Notes: generated by a model not told the origin, from the letters alone. A stretch of DNA of 32,119 nucleotides from Myxococcales bacterium (GCA_009692555.1 SHYY01000060.1:1-32119); one strand, 5' to 3'. Positions 7,570 through 15,789 are shown, counted from the stretch's first letter. Made by a program: numbers and translations.

Positions 7570-9048
7570 ATGCCGCACCTCCGCCTCTCGCGCAGCCTCT
7601 CGTGGCACGCGCGCGACGAGGCCGCCTTCTCCTGGCACCGGCTGACCGGCGACGTGTGCGAGATGAGCCGCGACGTGGTCGCCCTCTGCCTCGCCTTCGC
7701 GGAGCCCTCGGAGGTCGACGCCGTGTGCGCCGCCCGTCCCGGCGGCCTCGAACCCGATCAGGCGCGCCAGTTCTGCACCATCCTGCGCGAGCGGCTGATC
7801 CTCGAGGAGCTCGACCGCCCGATCGAGGAGGTCGAGGCGGAGCTCGCCGCGCGCCGGCCCTACACACCCAAGCTGGCGGTCTATCAGCGACGGGGCGCAG
7901 ACGCCGTCGTCTACGGGCGAGCGGGCGGTGTGCTCGTCGAAGGCGCGGCGCGCTTCCTGGACGCCGCCGACGGCAGCCGCCCCCTCGGGGAGCTCGCGCC
8001 GCCCGAACGCTGGCCCGCCCTGCTCCGCCTGTGCGCCGCGGATCTCGCCGCGCTCAAGCTGCTGCCGCCCGGGCGTGGCCTGCCGCGCTGGTCCGACTCG
8101 ACCATGCCCTGGCCCGAGGCGGCGCCCGAGGCCCTCGCAGGCGGAGCGCGCCCCGCCGTCGGTGCCGCAGATCCCTCCGATCTCCCCGGTTACCACGAAA
8201 AAATCGGTGATGCCGCTCTGCAGTTCGACGAGGTCGAGACCACCCTCTCCCACCTGTTCCGCGAGCCCCACCCGTCGCTGGGCGGAGCCACCTTCGGCGC
8301 GCGGCTGGCCGCTGCCCTGATCGCCCGCGGCGCACCACCGACCGCTGCCAGGGTGCTCGAAGTCGGCGGCGGCCTCGGCTTTGTCGGCCGCGCGCTCTCG
8401 CACGCGCTGGCACCACGCTCGTACGTGGTGGTCGATCGCAGCCCATCGCTGGCGCGGGCCCAGCGCGCGCGCGGCCTGCTCTCGGTGGTCGGCGATGCGT
8501 CCCATCTACCCGTCGCTGACCGCGCGGTCGACCTGGTGATCAGCAACGAGATGGCGGGCGATCTCGCCACCCTCGCGGGAGTCAACTCGGGCGCCCTCGA
8601 GCTGGTCGACGAGTGCGCGCGCGTGCTCGCTCCCGGCGGCGTCGCCTACCTCTCCGAGTTCGGCCACCCCACCAGGCCCCCGGTGCGGAGCGAGCACCTC
8701 GACCACGACGAGCACTCCCTGCGCTTCGAAGATCTCCGCGCGCGCGCCGTCGCCCGCGGCCTCGCCGCCGAGCTGATCCCTCTCCCCGAGCTGATCGGCC
8801 TCGATCGCACCGCCCCCGCGCTCGTCACCACGCGCGCCAGCTTCGCCGCCCTGCGCGCGCTCTTCGCCGCGCACGGCAAAGCCCTCGCCAAGCGCGCCTG
8901 GCTCCGCGACGAGTTCTCCGCCGCGCTCCGCGGCGCCGCGATCGATCCCGAGTCCCTGCACGGCATCGTCACCGCCCCGATCGGCGAGCGCACCATGGGC
9001 CTGAAGCCGGACGAGTTCTGGGCGCTGATCGCCCGCCAGCCCTCCTGA
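7570..9048 (+). CDS. Class I SAM-dependent methyltransferase with N-terminal winged-helix/PqqD-like region
   Basis: 492 residues from ATG 7570. The C-terminal half contains the SAM-binding motif VLEVGGGLGFVGRAL (about residue 259), an acidic ribose-binding strand (YVVVDRSPS), 'LPVADRAVDLVISNEM' (motif for strand 4) and 'VLAPGGVAYLSEFG', the order of a class I methyltransferase. The first 110 residues (SLSWHARDEAAFSWHRLTGD, then CLAFAEPSEVDAV) resemble short winged-helix/PqqD-like modules seen in peptide-modifying enzymes; this is only a pattern impression. It follows the gpD-like gene by 70 bp, so co-transcription is possible. It ends 8 bp from the convergent acyltransferase gene. Substrate unknown. 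Confidence 0.75.
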   Translation: MPHLRLSRSLSWHARDEAAFSWHRLTGDVCEMSRDVVALCLAFAEPSEVDAVCAARPGGLEPDQARQFCTILRERLILEELDRPIEEVEAELAARRPYTPKLAVYQRRGADAVVYGRAGGVLVEGAARFLDAADGSRPLGELAPPERWPALLRLCAADLAALKLLPPGRGLPRWSDSTMPWPEAAPEALAGGARPAVGAADPSDLPGYHEKIGDAALQFDEVETTLSHLFREPHPSLGGATFGARLAAALIARGAPPTAARVLEVGGGLGFVGRALSHALAPRSYVVVDRSPSLARAQRARGLLSVVGDASHLPVADRAVDLVISNEMAGDLATLAGVNSGALELVDECARVLAPGGVAYLSEFGHPTRPPVRSEHLDHDEHSLRFEDLRARAVARGLAAELIPLPELIGLDRTAPALVTTRASFAALRALFAAHGKALAKRAWLRDEFSAALRGAAIDPESLHGIVTAPIGERTMGLKPDEFWALIARQPS

Positions 9049-9056
9049 GGGCCGAC

Positions 9057-9776
9057 CTACTTCAGCCCGAGCGACTCCAGCCCCTCATCGGTCTCGAGCA
9101 GCCTCCGCAGCGCCAGCGCCATCTTCGCGGCATGGATCCCGTCGACGAAGCGGTGATCGAACGTCGCGCAGATCTTGAACATCGGGGCCGCCACGATCAC
9201 CCCGTCGACCACCACCGCCTGGTCCTTGATCGCCCCGACGGCGAGCAGGAGCGGCACACGGCTGTAGGGCACCAGCGGCGCGAACGCCTGATCGAGTCCG
9301 AGCGACCCGATGCTGGTGATCATCACGCTCCCGAAGGCGTCCTGCGGCACCCCGGCCCAGCGCAGGTCCAGGTTCAGCGAATAGGTCAGGAAGGAGATCG
9401 TGTTCAGCACAAAGCGCATCAAGAACAGAGGGATGCGCCCGAAGGAAGACTTCACCCGCTTGAAGTTCGGATCGCGGTCCTGCCGGATCGCCGCCGCCTT
9501 CTCCTGCAGCTCCGCGACGATCTCGCCGAGCGACTTCTTGTCCGCGTCGGCGATCAGGATCCCCGACAGCTCCTTCCCGGCGTCGTCCACCGCCGCCTGG
9601 AGGAAGAGCCGCACCGACTTGCGCTGGTAGATCTTCCCCCAGCAGATCAGCCCGTTGATCTGCGAATGGTCGCGCAGCACCGCCGCGATCGCGCACGCGA
9701 CGATCGCCGTCACCGTCGGTGCCTTCTGCCCCGTGCGCTCGGTCCACTGGCGCCGGCGCTCGAGGATGCCGTACAC
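9057..9776 (-). CDS. 2-oxoacid dehydrogenase-type (E2) acyltransferase catalytic domain protein, lacking lipoyl domain
   Basis: The sequence ends with the E2 active-site signature DHRFVDGIHAAKM (canonical DHRxxDG, His and Asp present) preceded by the typical '-MITSIGSLGLDQAFAPLVPYSRVPLLLAVGAI' region, here split for brevity. Length is about 240-265 aa, i.e. only the catalytic core; no lipoyl or E3-binding domain precedes it. The listed GTG start is unlikely to be the true one, because the frame continues upstream with conserved-looking LTTWRKIALGSW...DPSVYG but has no start codon. An ATG at 9858 begins MPRTLTP in the neighbouring frame. One extra G in the G-run 9839-9842 would fuse them into MPRTLTP-LELTTWRKIALGSW, so the true gene is probably 9057-9858 with a one-base deletion or error. 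Stand-alone members may act as chloramphenicol-acetyltransferase-like acyltransferases; substrate unknown. Confidence 0.8.
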   Translation of the reverse strand: MYGILERRRQWTERTGQKAPTVTAIVACAIAAVLRDHSQINGLICWGKIYQRKSVRLFLQAAVDDAGKELSGILIADADKKSLGEIVAELQEKAAAIRQDRDPNFKRVKSSFGRIPLFLMRFVLNTISFLTYSLNLDLRWAGVPQDAFGSVMITSIGSLGLDQAFAPLVPYSRVPLLLAVGAIKDQAVVVDGVIVAAPMFKICATFDHRFVDGIHAAKMALALRRLLETDEGLESLGLK

Positions 9777-9898
9777 TGACGGGTCGCCGCCGCCGCCCCA
9801 CGAGCCGAGGGCGATCTTCCTCCAGGTCGTCAGCTCGAGGGGTGAGAGTTCTGGGCATGAAGCGACTCTACCAATGGCCTGCCCGTTCCGCGAAGGCG

Positions 9899-9904
9899 TA
9901 TAAC
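9899..9904 (+). promoter_or_regulatory. TATAAC -10 element, overlapping a minus-strand -10 (TATACG)
   Basis: TATAAC ends 7 nt before the ATG at 9912, so the transcript would start at or next to the start codon and be leaderless. On the other strand the same bases read GGTTATACGCC, offering a -10 for the acyltransferase gene whose probable ATG is at 9858. The divergent starts are only 53 bp apart. No good -35 is visible on either side. Motif evidence only. Confidence 0.45.
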
Positions 9905-9911
9905 CTCTCCG

Positions 9912-10403
9912 ATGCGTCGCGCCCTCCTCCTCGCCCTGCTCACCGTCGCTGCCTGCACCTGCTCCGCGCCACCCGTCGGGTCAGCGTCCCGCGCCACCCC
10001 GCCCCTCCCCCACGATGCCGCGAACGTAGCCGACCTCGCCCCGCCGGCCCTGGTCCAGGTCGTGGTGACCGGCACGGTGACCGCCCCCGGCGCTCCCGCC
10101 GGTCGGATGATCGCCGTGCTCACCGATGGGCCCTGCTTCCAGCCCGGCTCACACTTCGTCGCCACCGCCGCCGTTAACCCCGGTAAGCCCTATCGCATCG
10201 AGGCCTATCCACCCGGCGGCTCCGTGCTCGACCTGTGCGTCGCGCTGGTGGTTGGCAACCAGCGCCTCACCCCGTGGCACGGACGCGGCGAGAATACTCC
10301 GCTCCAGTCCACCGCCTCCGGCCGAACTATCTTCCAGCACGTCGACGTGAAGGTCGGAGAGACCGTGCCGGTCCGCGTCCCCGACGGTCTGCGCCTCGAT
10401 TAG
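9912..10403 (+). CDS. Putative lipoprotein, unknown function
   Basis: 163 residues. The N-terminus has two arginines, a hydrophobic run and a lipobox LTVAAC (Cys about residue 15), so it should be exported and lipid-anchored. The mature part starts with a Pro/Ala-rich linker, followed by a small beta-rich domain: 'VQVVVTGTVTAPGAPAGRMIAVLT' interrupted here only by convention, then 'GKPYRIEAYPPGG', and a C-terminal strand 'ETVPVRVPDG'. The pattern resembles a small Ig/transthyretin-like beta sandwich, but I do not recognise a family. There is no Shine-Dalgarno sequence, and a TATAAC -10 lies 7 nt before the ATG. Its stop is 26 bp from the convergent dehydrogenase gene. Confidence 0.75.
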   Translation: MRRALLLALLTVAACTCSAPPVGSASRATPPLPHDAANVADLAPPALVQVVVTGTVTAPGAPAGRMIAVLTDGPCFQPGSHFVATAAVNPGKPYRIEAYPPGGSVLDLCVALVVGNQRLTPWHGRGENTPLQSTASGRTIFQHVDVKVGETVPVRVPDGLRLD

Positions 10404-10429
10404 TCTAGCGCGCCCGCCGGGACGATCGC

Positions 10430-11449
10430 CTACGGCACGAGCACGATCCGTCCGATCACGTCCTGCGCCGCCACGCGCCCCTGCGCCGCGCGCGCCTGCG
10501 CGAGCGGAAGAACCGCCGCCACCACCGGCTTGAGCCGCCCGCGCGCCGCCCACTCGAGCACGTCGGCAAGATCGTGCCGCGACGCCGACACCGACCCCAG
10601 GATCGCGGCCTCGCGCATGATCAACCACCCCGGCGTCACCTCCACCCGGCTCGCCGTCACGTTGCCCACCACCACCATCCGCCCACCCGGGCGCAGGCTG
10701 CGCAGCGTTGCATTGAAGGTCGGCTCGCCGACCAGCTCGAGCGCCACATGAACGCCACCGGTGCGAGCCAGCACCTCGCGCTGGAACGCCGCCGGCCCTG
10801 CCACCACCACGTCGTCCGCGCCCGCCGCGATGAGCGCCGCGCGCTTCTCGGCGCGCGACGTGATCGCCACCACCCGCGCCCCGAGGATCCGCGCGATCTG
10901 CACCGCGTGGATCCCCACCCCGCCCGACGCTCCGGTGATGAGCACCGTCTCGCCGCCCTCGAGGCGCGCCCGGCTGCGCAGCGCACGCAGCGCCACCGCC
11001 GCGGTGCAAAAGAGAAATGCCCCCTGCTCGAACGGCACCGCCGCCGGCAGCGCCACCAGCGCTGACGCGTCGGCCGCGACGAACTCCGCGTAGCCACCGT
11101 CGACGGTGAGCCCGAACGACGCCAGCGACCCGCTGCAGCGCGTCTCCTCCCCGGCGCGGCACGCCTCGCACGCTCCGCACGGCCCGCGGTGCAGGTTCAC
11201 CACCCGATCTCCGACGGCGAGCCCCGCCCCCGCGCCCACCTCCACCACCTCGCCGGCGAACTCGTGCCCGGTCACCACCGGGCGCTTCATGAACGGGTAG
11301 CGCCCCTCGCGGTCGAGCAGATCGCGGTGGCACACGCCGACCGCCCGCACCCGCACCAGCACCTGCCCGGGGCCCGCCACCGGACGCTCCACGTCGCACA
11401 GCTCGAGCCGCTCGACTCCTCCCGGCTCGCCGATCACCACCGCGCGCAT
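10430..11449 (-). CDS. Zinc-dependent medium-chain (alcohol dehydrogenase-like) NAD(P)H oxidoreductase
   Basis: 339 residues from ATG 11449, which has GGAGG 4 nt upstream; the frame opens earlier at 11563 but that part is not protein-like. Zinc ligands are visible: catalytic Cys40 (GVCHRDLL) and His62-Glu63 (TGHEFAG), and four structural-zinc cysteines 91, 94, 97 and 105 (CGACEACRAGEETRC). The Rossmann nucleotide motif is ITGASGGVGIHAVQ (about residue 170), the form common in NADPH-preferring alcohol dehydrogenase/acryloyl-CoA reductase-like enzymes. Likely reaction: reversible oxidation of an alcohol or reduction of an activated double bond; substrate not predictable. It is last in the exbB-exbD-deacetylase-dehydrogenase operon, 19 bp after the deacetylase stop. 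Confidence 0.9.
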   Translation of the reverse strand: MRAVVIGEPGGVERLELCDVERPVAGPGQVLVRVRAVGVCHRDLLDREGRYPFMKRPVVTGHEFAGEVVEVGAGAGLAVGDRVVNLHRGPCGACEACRAGEETRCSGSLASFGLTVDGGYAEFVAADASALVALPAAVPFEQGAFLFCTAAVALRALRSRARLEGGETVLITGASGGVGIHAVQIARILGARVVAITSRAEKRAALIAAGADDVVVAGPAAFQREVLARTGGVHVALELVGEPTFNATLRSLRPGGRMVVVGNVTASRVEVTPGWLIMREAAILGSVSASRHDLADVLEWAARGRLKPVVAAVLPLAQARAAQGRVAAQDVIGRIVLVP

Positions 11450-11468
11450 CGCACCTCCTCGATCCTCG

Positions 11469-12308
11469 TCATTCGCGCCGCCAGCGCCGCTCGATCGCTC
11501 CGGTCGCGCCCGCACGAAGGGCGTGCTCGCAAAGCGCGGCGCGCCAGCCGTCGAGCGTCGCATGGAAGCGCGGCCACTGCGACCGGTAGGCGGCGATCGC
11601 CGCCAGCTTGTCCTCGATCACCGCCTCGACCGCGATGTGCTCCTCGATCCACAAGGCGCCTCCCCGGGACGGCGCCACCCGCCACTGCCGCCACGCGATC
11701 GCCGCCGCCGAGAGCGGCACCAGCGCCGCGGGCCCCACCTCGCGCAGCACGGGCCGCCCTGCCCACCACCGCGCGATCAGCCACAGCGCCCGCGGCGCCC
11801 CGGGTCGTGCGGGCGGTCCCCCGAGGCCCTCCAGACGCCGCGCCACCAGCGGCGCGCACAGGCCGTAGGGCAGGTCCTCGTAGAACGCCACCCGCGGGCC
11901 AAAGCCTGCGCACGCCGCGTGGACCACCTGGTGATCGACGTGCCCGCCCACGCCAAGGGGCGCCACCACCGCCGCCGCGCCCACCACCGCGCGCACCGCC
12001 GCGCGCACCGCGTCGACGAGCGGAAGGCTCCCGGGCCCGATCGGAGCGAAGATCCGCGCCGAGCGACGCAGCTTCGGATCGCGCGCGGGTGCCTCCGCGA
12101 ACCCGAGGTCGATCGCCTCCGCCCCGAGCGACGCGATCGCGACCAGGTCCTCCCGCCGCCGCTCCTCATCGTCGCTGCCGTCGCCGCACGAGAACACCGT
12201 CGCCACCGCCACGCGAAGGCCGGCCCGCACCTCCAGCGCGATCGCGCCCCCTGCCGAGAACACCGCATCGTCGCGGTGCGGCGACACATACACCACGTCG
12301 AAACCCAC
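11469..12308 (-). CDS. PIG-L/LmbE-family zinc deacetylase
   Basis: 279 residues, GTG start at 12308 with GGGAGGG about 10 nt upstream. The N-terminus VVYVSPHRDDAVFSAGG matches the PIG-L motif (A/P)HPDDE: the zinc His, the catalytic Asp and the second zinc Asp are kept, while the final Glu is Ala. The third zinc ligand is in GGHVDHQVVH (about residue 150). Family members remove the acetyl group from N-acetylglucosamine-containing substrates, such as glycolipids, mycothiol or bacillithiol precursors, and antibiotics. The C-terminal hundred residues are helical with Trp-rich stretches (ALWLIARWWAGRP). It begins 19 bp after exbD, so it is part of that operon. A sugar or envelope substrate is plausible but unproven. 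Confidence 0.88.
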   Translation of the reverse strand: MGFDVVYVSPHRDDAVFSAGGAIALEVRAGLRVAVATVFSCGDGSDDEERRREDLVAIASLGAEAIDLGFAEAPARDPKLRRSARIFAPIGPGSLPLVDAVRAAVRAVVGAAAVVAPLGVGGHVDHQVVHAACAGFGPRVAFYEDLPYGLCAPLVARRLEGLGGPPARPGAPRALWLIARWWAGRPVLREVGPAALVPLSAAAIAWRQWRVAPSRGGALWIEEHIAVEAVIEDKLAAIAAYRSQWPRFHATLDGWRAALCEHALRAGATGAIERRWRRE

Positions 12309-12327
12309 TACGCCGCGCCCTCCCGGC

Positions 12328-12768
12328 CTACTTCGGCGCGCGCCGCGTCGCGATCGCCAGCCGCCGCAACCCCGCCGTCTTGGCGAGCTCCATCACCCCG
12401 ACAACCCGCCCATGATGCGTCGCCTCATCCGCCTGCACGATCACCTGCGTATCGGCGTCCTTCTGGTGCGCGCTCGCGAAGATCGCCCGCAGCTGATCCG
12501 GATCAACCGTCTTTCCGTCCACCACCATGTGGCCGTCGGTGGTGATCGCCACCGTGACATCCGACGCGCCGGGCGCAAGCTCCTTGGACGCCCCCTTCGG
12601 CAAGTTCACCGTCACCCCCGAACGCGCACCGCGCTCGATCTCCTCCATCTTCACCGACGAGGTGACCATGAAAATAATCAGCAACACCAGGAAGATATCG
12701 GTCAGCGGGGTGATGTTGATCTCGGCGAAGATCGCCTCCCCCTCGTCCTCGGGCGGCTTCCCGCTCAT
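12328..12768 (-). CDS. exbD: ExbD/TolR-family biopolymer transport protein
   Basis: 146 residues from ATG 12768. It has a short cytoplasmic N-terminus, then one transmembrane helix in INITPLTDIFLVLLIIFMVT. Asp24 in this helix is the conserved proton-carrying residue of ExbD/TolR. The periplasmic domain follows with a Lys/Pro-containing 'VTVNLPKG' and ends in the typical 'HGRVVGVMELAKTAGLRRLAIAT'. It partners with the ExbB homologue encoded just upstream; start and stop overlap as ATGA at 12765-12768. Such pairs convert proton flow into mechanical work on TonB-, TolA- or Glt-type periplasmic partners. No tonB or tolA lies alongside, but a TonB-like protein is encoded at the right end of the window. 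In Myxococcus the paralogues AglQ/AglS power gliding, so the symbol is generic. Confidence 0.93.
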   Translation of the reverse strand: MSGKPPEDEGEAIFAEINITPLTDIFLVLLIIFMVTSSVKMEEIERGARSGVTVNLPKGASKELAPGASDVTVAITTDGHMVVDGKTVDPDQLRAIFASAHQKDADTQVIVQADEATHHGRVVGVMELAKTAGLRRLAIATRRAPK

Positions 12769-13430
12769 CCGCCGGCCTGCGCCCCATCTTCCTTGTTCGC
12801 CGTCTTGCCCGGCCGCTCGCAGAGCAGCTCCACGAACTCCTCGGCCATCAGCTTCAGCTCCATCGCCGTCCGCCCCAGACGCGCCTGGAAGTAGTTGTAG
12901 ACCATCACCGCCTCGATCCCGACCACGATCCCGAACGCCGTCGTGATCAGCGCCTCGGAGATCCCCGGCCCGACGACATCGATCCCCGCCTTCTTCTGGA
13001 TCCCGATCTCGTTGAACGCGCGCATGATGCCCCACACCGTCCCGAACAGCCCGATGAACGGCGCCGTCGCCCCGATCGTCCCGAGGATCCACAGCTGCCC
13101 CTTCAGCGCCATCGACACCCGCACCCTCTCCCGCTCCACCGCCGACTCCACCGCCGCCGGCTCCGACCGTCCGTGCCGTTCGAACCCGACCAGAAACAGG
13201 TCCGCCGCCGGCGAGGTCGAGCGCTCGCAAGCCGTCCGCGCCTCGGCGATCGCGCCGCGATAGAGACAGCGCTTCACCGTCTCCGCGAGGTTCTTCGCGC
13301 GGTCGACAAACCGCCACAACGCAGCAACCCGCTCGACGGTGATCGCCAGCACCACCACCGAGCAGAAGCCAATGAACAGGATGGTGAAGCCGCCAGCCTT
13401 GATCAGGCCGATGAAGCCATGTTCGAACAT
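12765..13430 (-). CDS. exbB: ExbB/TolQ/MotA-family proton channel protein
   Basis: About 221 residues from ATG 13430 (an upstream in-frame start at 13466 adds 12 residues and is less likely). Three membrane spans are visible: FTILFIGFCSVVVLAITV (residues 14-32), ILGTIGATAPFIGLFGTVWGI (conserved Gly/Thr-rich channel helix) and ALITTAFGIVVGIEAVMVYN. A cytoplasmic loop of charged helices lies between spans 1 and 2, as in ExbB/TolQ. It would form the pentameric stator around ExbD. It is first in a four-gene minus-strand operon with exbD, a PIG-L deacetylase and an alcohol dehydrogenase. AglR of Myxococcus belongs to the same family; the sequence alone does not distinguish the Tol, Exb and Agl subtypes. 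Confidence 0.93.
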   Translation of the reverse strand: MFEHGFIGLIKAGGFTILFIGFCSVVVLAITVERVAALWRFVDRAKNLAETVKRCLYRGAIAEARTACERSTSPAADLFLVGFERHGRSEPAAVESAVERERVRVSMALKGQLWILGTIGATAPFIGLFGTVWGIMRAFNEIGIQKKAGIDVVGPGISEALITTAFGIVVGIEAVMVYNYFQARLGRTAMELKLMAEEFVELLCERPGKTANKEDGAQAGG

Positions 13431-13610
13431 CCGACTGTTTATAAACGGCAGCGCGCGGGCGGTCAAACCGGCTCGCCACGCCCGTGACGGTCCGCCAACC
13501 CCCGCACAATAATTTCTATAACTTAGTTTTGTAATTCAGCTTAATAAAACAAATACCAGCATTGGTCCGATGGATGCACCCGGTCGGTCAAACCCCCGAC
13601 GGAGGTGCCC
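13431..13610. promoter_or_regulatory. AT-rich divergent intergenic region
   Basis: This 180-bp gap lies between exbB (minus) and a lipoprotein gene (plus). Bases about 13507-13560 are strikingly AT-rich (e.g. AATTTCTATAACTTAG and TTAATAAAAC) in an otherwise GC-rich window, and are the likely site of two divergent promoters or of a nucleoid-protein/regulator site. I cannot assign confident -10/-35 pairs. The plus-strand gene has GGAGG at 13601-13605. Confidence 0.5.
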
Positions 13611-14081
13611 ATGTTAGTGACGCGTCGCCGGCTTTCCACAGGTTCCAAGGGCTTGCTGCTCGCGCTGCTGCTCTGCGGCGGCTGCGCATCGGTGCGCTAC
13701 GGGATCGGCTCGCAGCCCTATGCACCCCTCTTCCTGTACAGCCAGGCGGCTCGCGCCAGCACCTACCAGGCGGCGCGGCAGGTCGTCGCGCAGTGGGGCG
13801 CCACCGACCTCGAGAGCACCGACCTCGACCACCGCGTCACCGCGATCATCAACCAGACCGAGAGCACCCGCGACCGCATCCTGGTCGAGGTTCACGAGCG
13901 CGGCGAGCTGATGATCGCCGTCGACACCGAGCTCTTCGACGGTGGCCAGTGGCAGCGCGCCCAGGGCACCTGCGCCTCCTACTCCTACGGCCGCGAGCGC
14001 ATCTTCGGCGAGCGAATCCTCCTCGCCGCCGAGCTCCCCACCGCCCTCGCCATCGCCGACACCATCCACTCCCCGCACTAG
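13611..14081 (+). CDS. Putative lipoprotein, unknown function
   Basis: 156 residues from ATG 13611, preceded by GGAGG at 13601-13605; an in-frame GTG at 13605 overlaps that site and is rejected. The N-terminus is Arg-rich with a hydrophobic core and a lipobox LLCGGC, so it is a predicted lipid-anchored envelope protein. The mature domain has 'RASTYQAARQVVAQWG', 'DHRVTAIINQTESTRDRILVEVHERGELMIAVDTELF' (here joined from adjacent helix and strand parts), and two cysteines outside the lipobox region. The alternation suggests a small alpha/beta domain similar in outline to other bacterial lipoproteins of unknown function. It diverges from the exbB operon. Function not recognised. Confidence 0.75.
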   Translation: MLVTRRRLSTGSKGLLLALLLCGGCASVRYGIGSQPYAPLFLYSQAARASTYQAARQVVAQWGATDLESTDLDHRVTAIINQTESTRDRILVEVHERGELMIAVDTELFDGGQWQRAQGTCASYSYGRERIFGERILLAAELPTALAIADTIHSPH

Positions 14082-14117
14082 CTCGTCTTGTCGACCCGCG
14101 TCGACCCGCCACGATTA

Positions 14118-14145
14118 TTGACAAGCCCGGCAGTCTCGCTACCCT
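14118..14145 (+). promoter_or_regulatory. Sigma-70-like promoter, leaderless configuration
   Basis: TTGACA (14118-14123), a 16-bp spacer and TACCCT (14140-14145) are followed by only 6 nt before the ATG at 14152, and no Shine-Dalgarno sequence is present. A perfect 10-bp tandem duplication GTCGACCCGC at 14090-14099 and 14100-14109 lies just upstream and could be an operator. Motif inference. Confidence 0.5.
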
Positions 14146-14151
14146 CGCATC

Positions 14152-14769
14152 ATGCGAGCCGTCCCGGTTGCTCTGACCCTCTCGCTCCTCGCCTCCCTCC
14201 CTTCCCTCGCCGCAGCCGCCCCGGACGCGAAGGTCGATCCGAAAAAAGATCGCTCGCACCGTCTGCAGGCGGGCGTGGGCGTCACCGTCGGCTCCGGCTA
14301 CCGCGTCCAGTTCAAGTACAGCGAAGCCGGGAGCTGCGGCCAGAACGACGAGCAGACCCAGAAGCCCCGCAACAGCTGCTCCGATCGCCTCCCCACCTGG
14401 CTCGACCTCAAGATCTTCTTCGGCGTCAGCCACGCGGTCGAGCTGATCGTCGAACAGCGCTTCAGCCTCGAAAAGAACTTCACCACCAACACCCAGTTCA
14501 TGTTGATGCCAGGCATCCGGATCTACGCCGAGGGCGCCCGCAAGGAGTTCAAGTTCTTCGTCCAGCTCCAGGGCATCTTCGACTACAGCAACCCCGGGGC
14601 CTTCAGCGGCACGCGCTTCGACTATGGGTTCCACGAGGCCAACGGCTTCCAGTGGGATTTCCTGAAGTGGATGGGCGCCTACTTTCAGATCAGCGAGAGC
14701 TTCCTGTTCGCGCGCTCCTTCACCTTCCAGATCGAGGCCGGACTCGGTGTCGAAGGGCGCTTTCCGTAG
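14152..14769 (+). CDS. Exported protein, possible outer-membrane beta-barrel
   Basis: 205 residues with a clear Sec signal peptide (MRAVPVALTLSLLASLPSLA, cleavage near AAA-APDAK). The mature chain alternates polar and hydrophobic/aromatic residues in strand-like segments, e.g. RLQAGVGVTVGSGYRVQFKYS, LDLKIFFGVSHAVELIVEQRF, EFKFFVQLQGIFDYS and FTFQIEAGLGVEG, some beginning or ending with aromatics, as in small outer-membrane beta-barrels. It contains two Cys near residues 63 and 80 that could pair. Glt/Nfs-type systems use such barrels, but no direct homology was recognised. It is preceded by its own promoter and is followed after 50 bp by the epimerase gene. Confidence 0.65.
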   Translation: MRAVPVALTLSLLASLPSLAAAAPDAKVDPKKDRSHRLQAGVGVTVGSGYRVQFKYSEAGSCGQNDEQTQKPRNSCSDRLPTWLDLKIFFGVSHAVELIVEQRFSLEKNFTTNTQFMLMPGIRIYAEGARKEFKFFVQLQGIFDYSNPGAFSGTRFDYGFHEANGFQWDFLKWMGAYFQISESFLFARSFTFQIEAGLGVEGRFP

Positions 14770-14819
14770 CATACAGCCCCACTTGCCGCCACTTGCCAGC
14801 TGGCGCCGGTTCGCCTACC

Positions 14820-15788
<969 letters not shown>

Positions 15789-15789
15789 C

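Noticed and set aside
5100..7571. Long antisense ORF (823 codons) on the minus strand
   Set aside because: It mirrors the repetitive plus-strand tail; its Leu/Val/Ala-rich sequence follows from reverse-complementing GC-rich codons. The plus-strand frame has an RBS and a recognisable domain.
14088..14819. 566-codon fusion ORF containing the epimerase
   Set aside because: The frame is open upstream by chance; the epimerase has its own conserved start at 14820 and the upstream part is a shadow of the exported protein at 14152.
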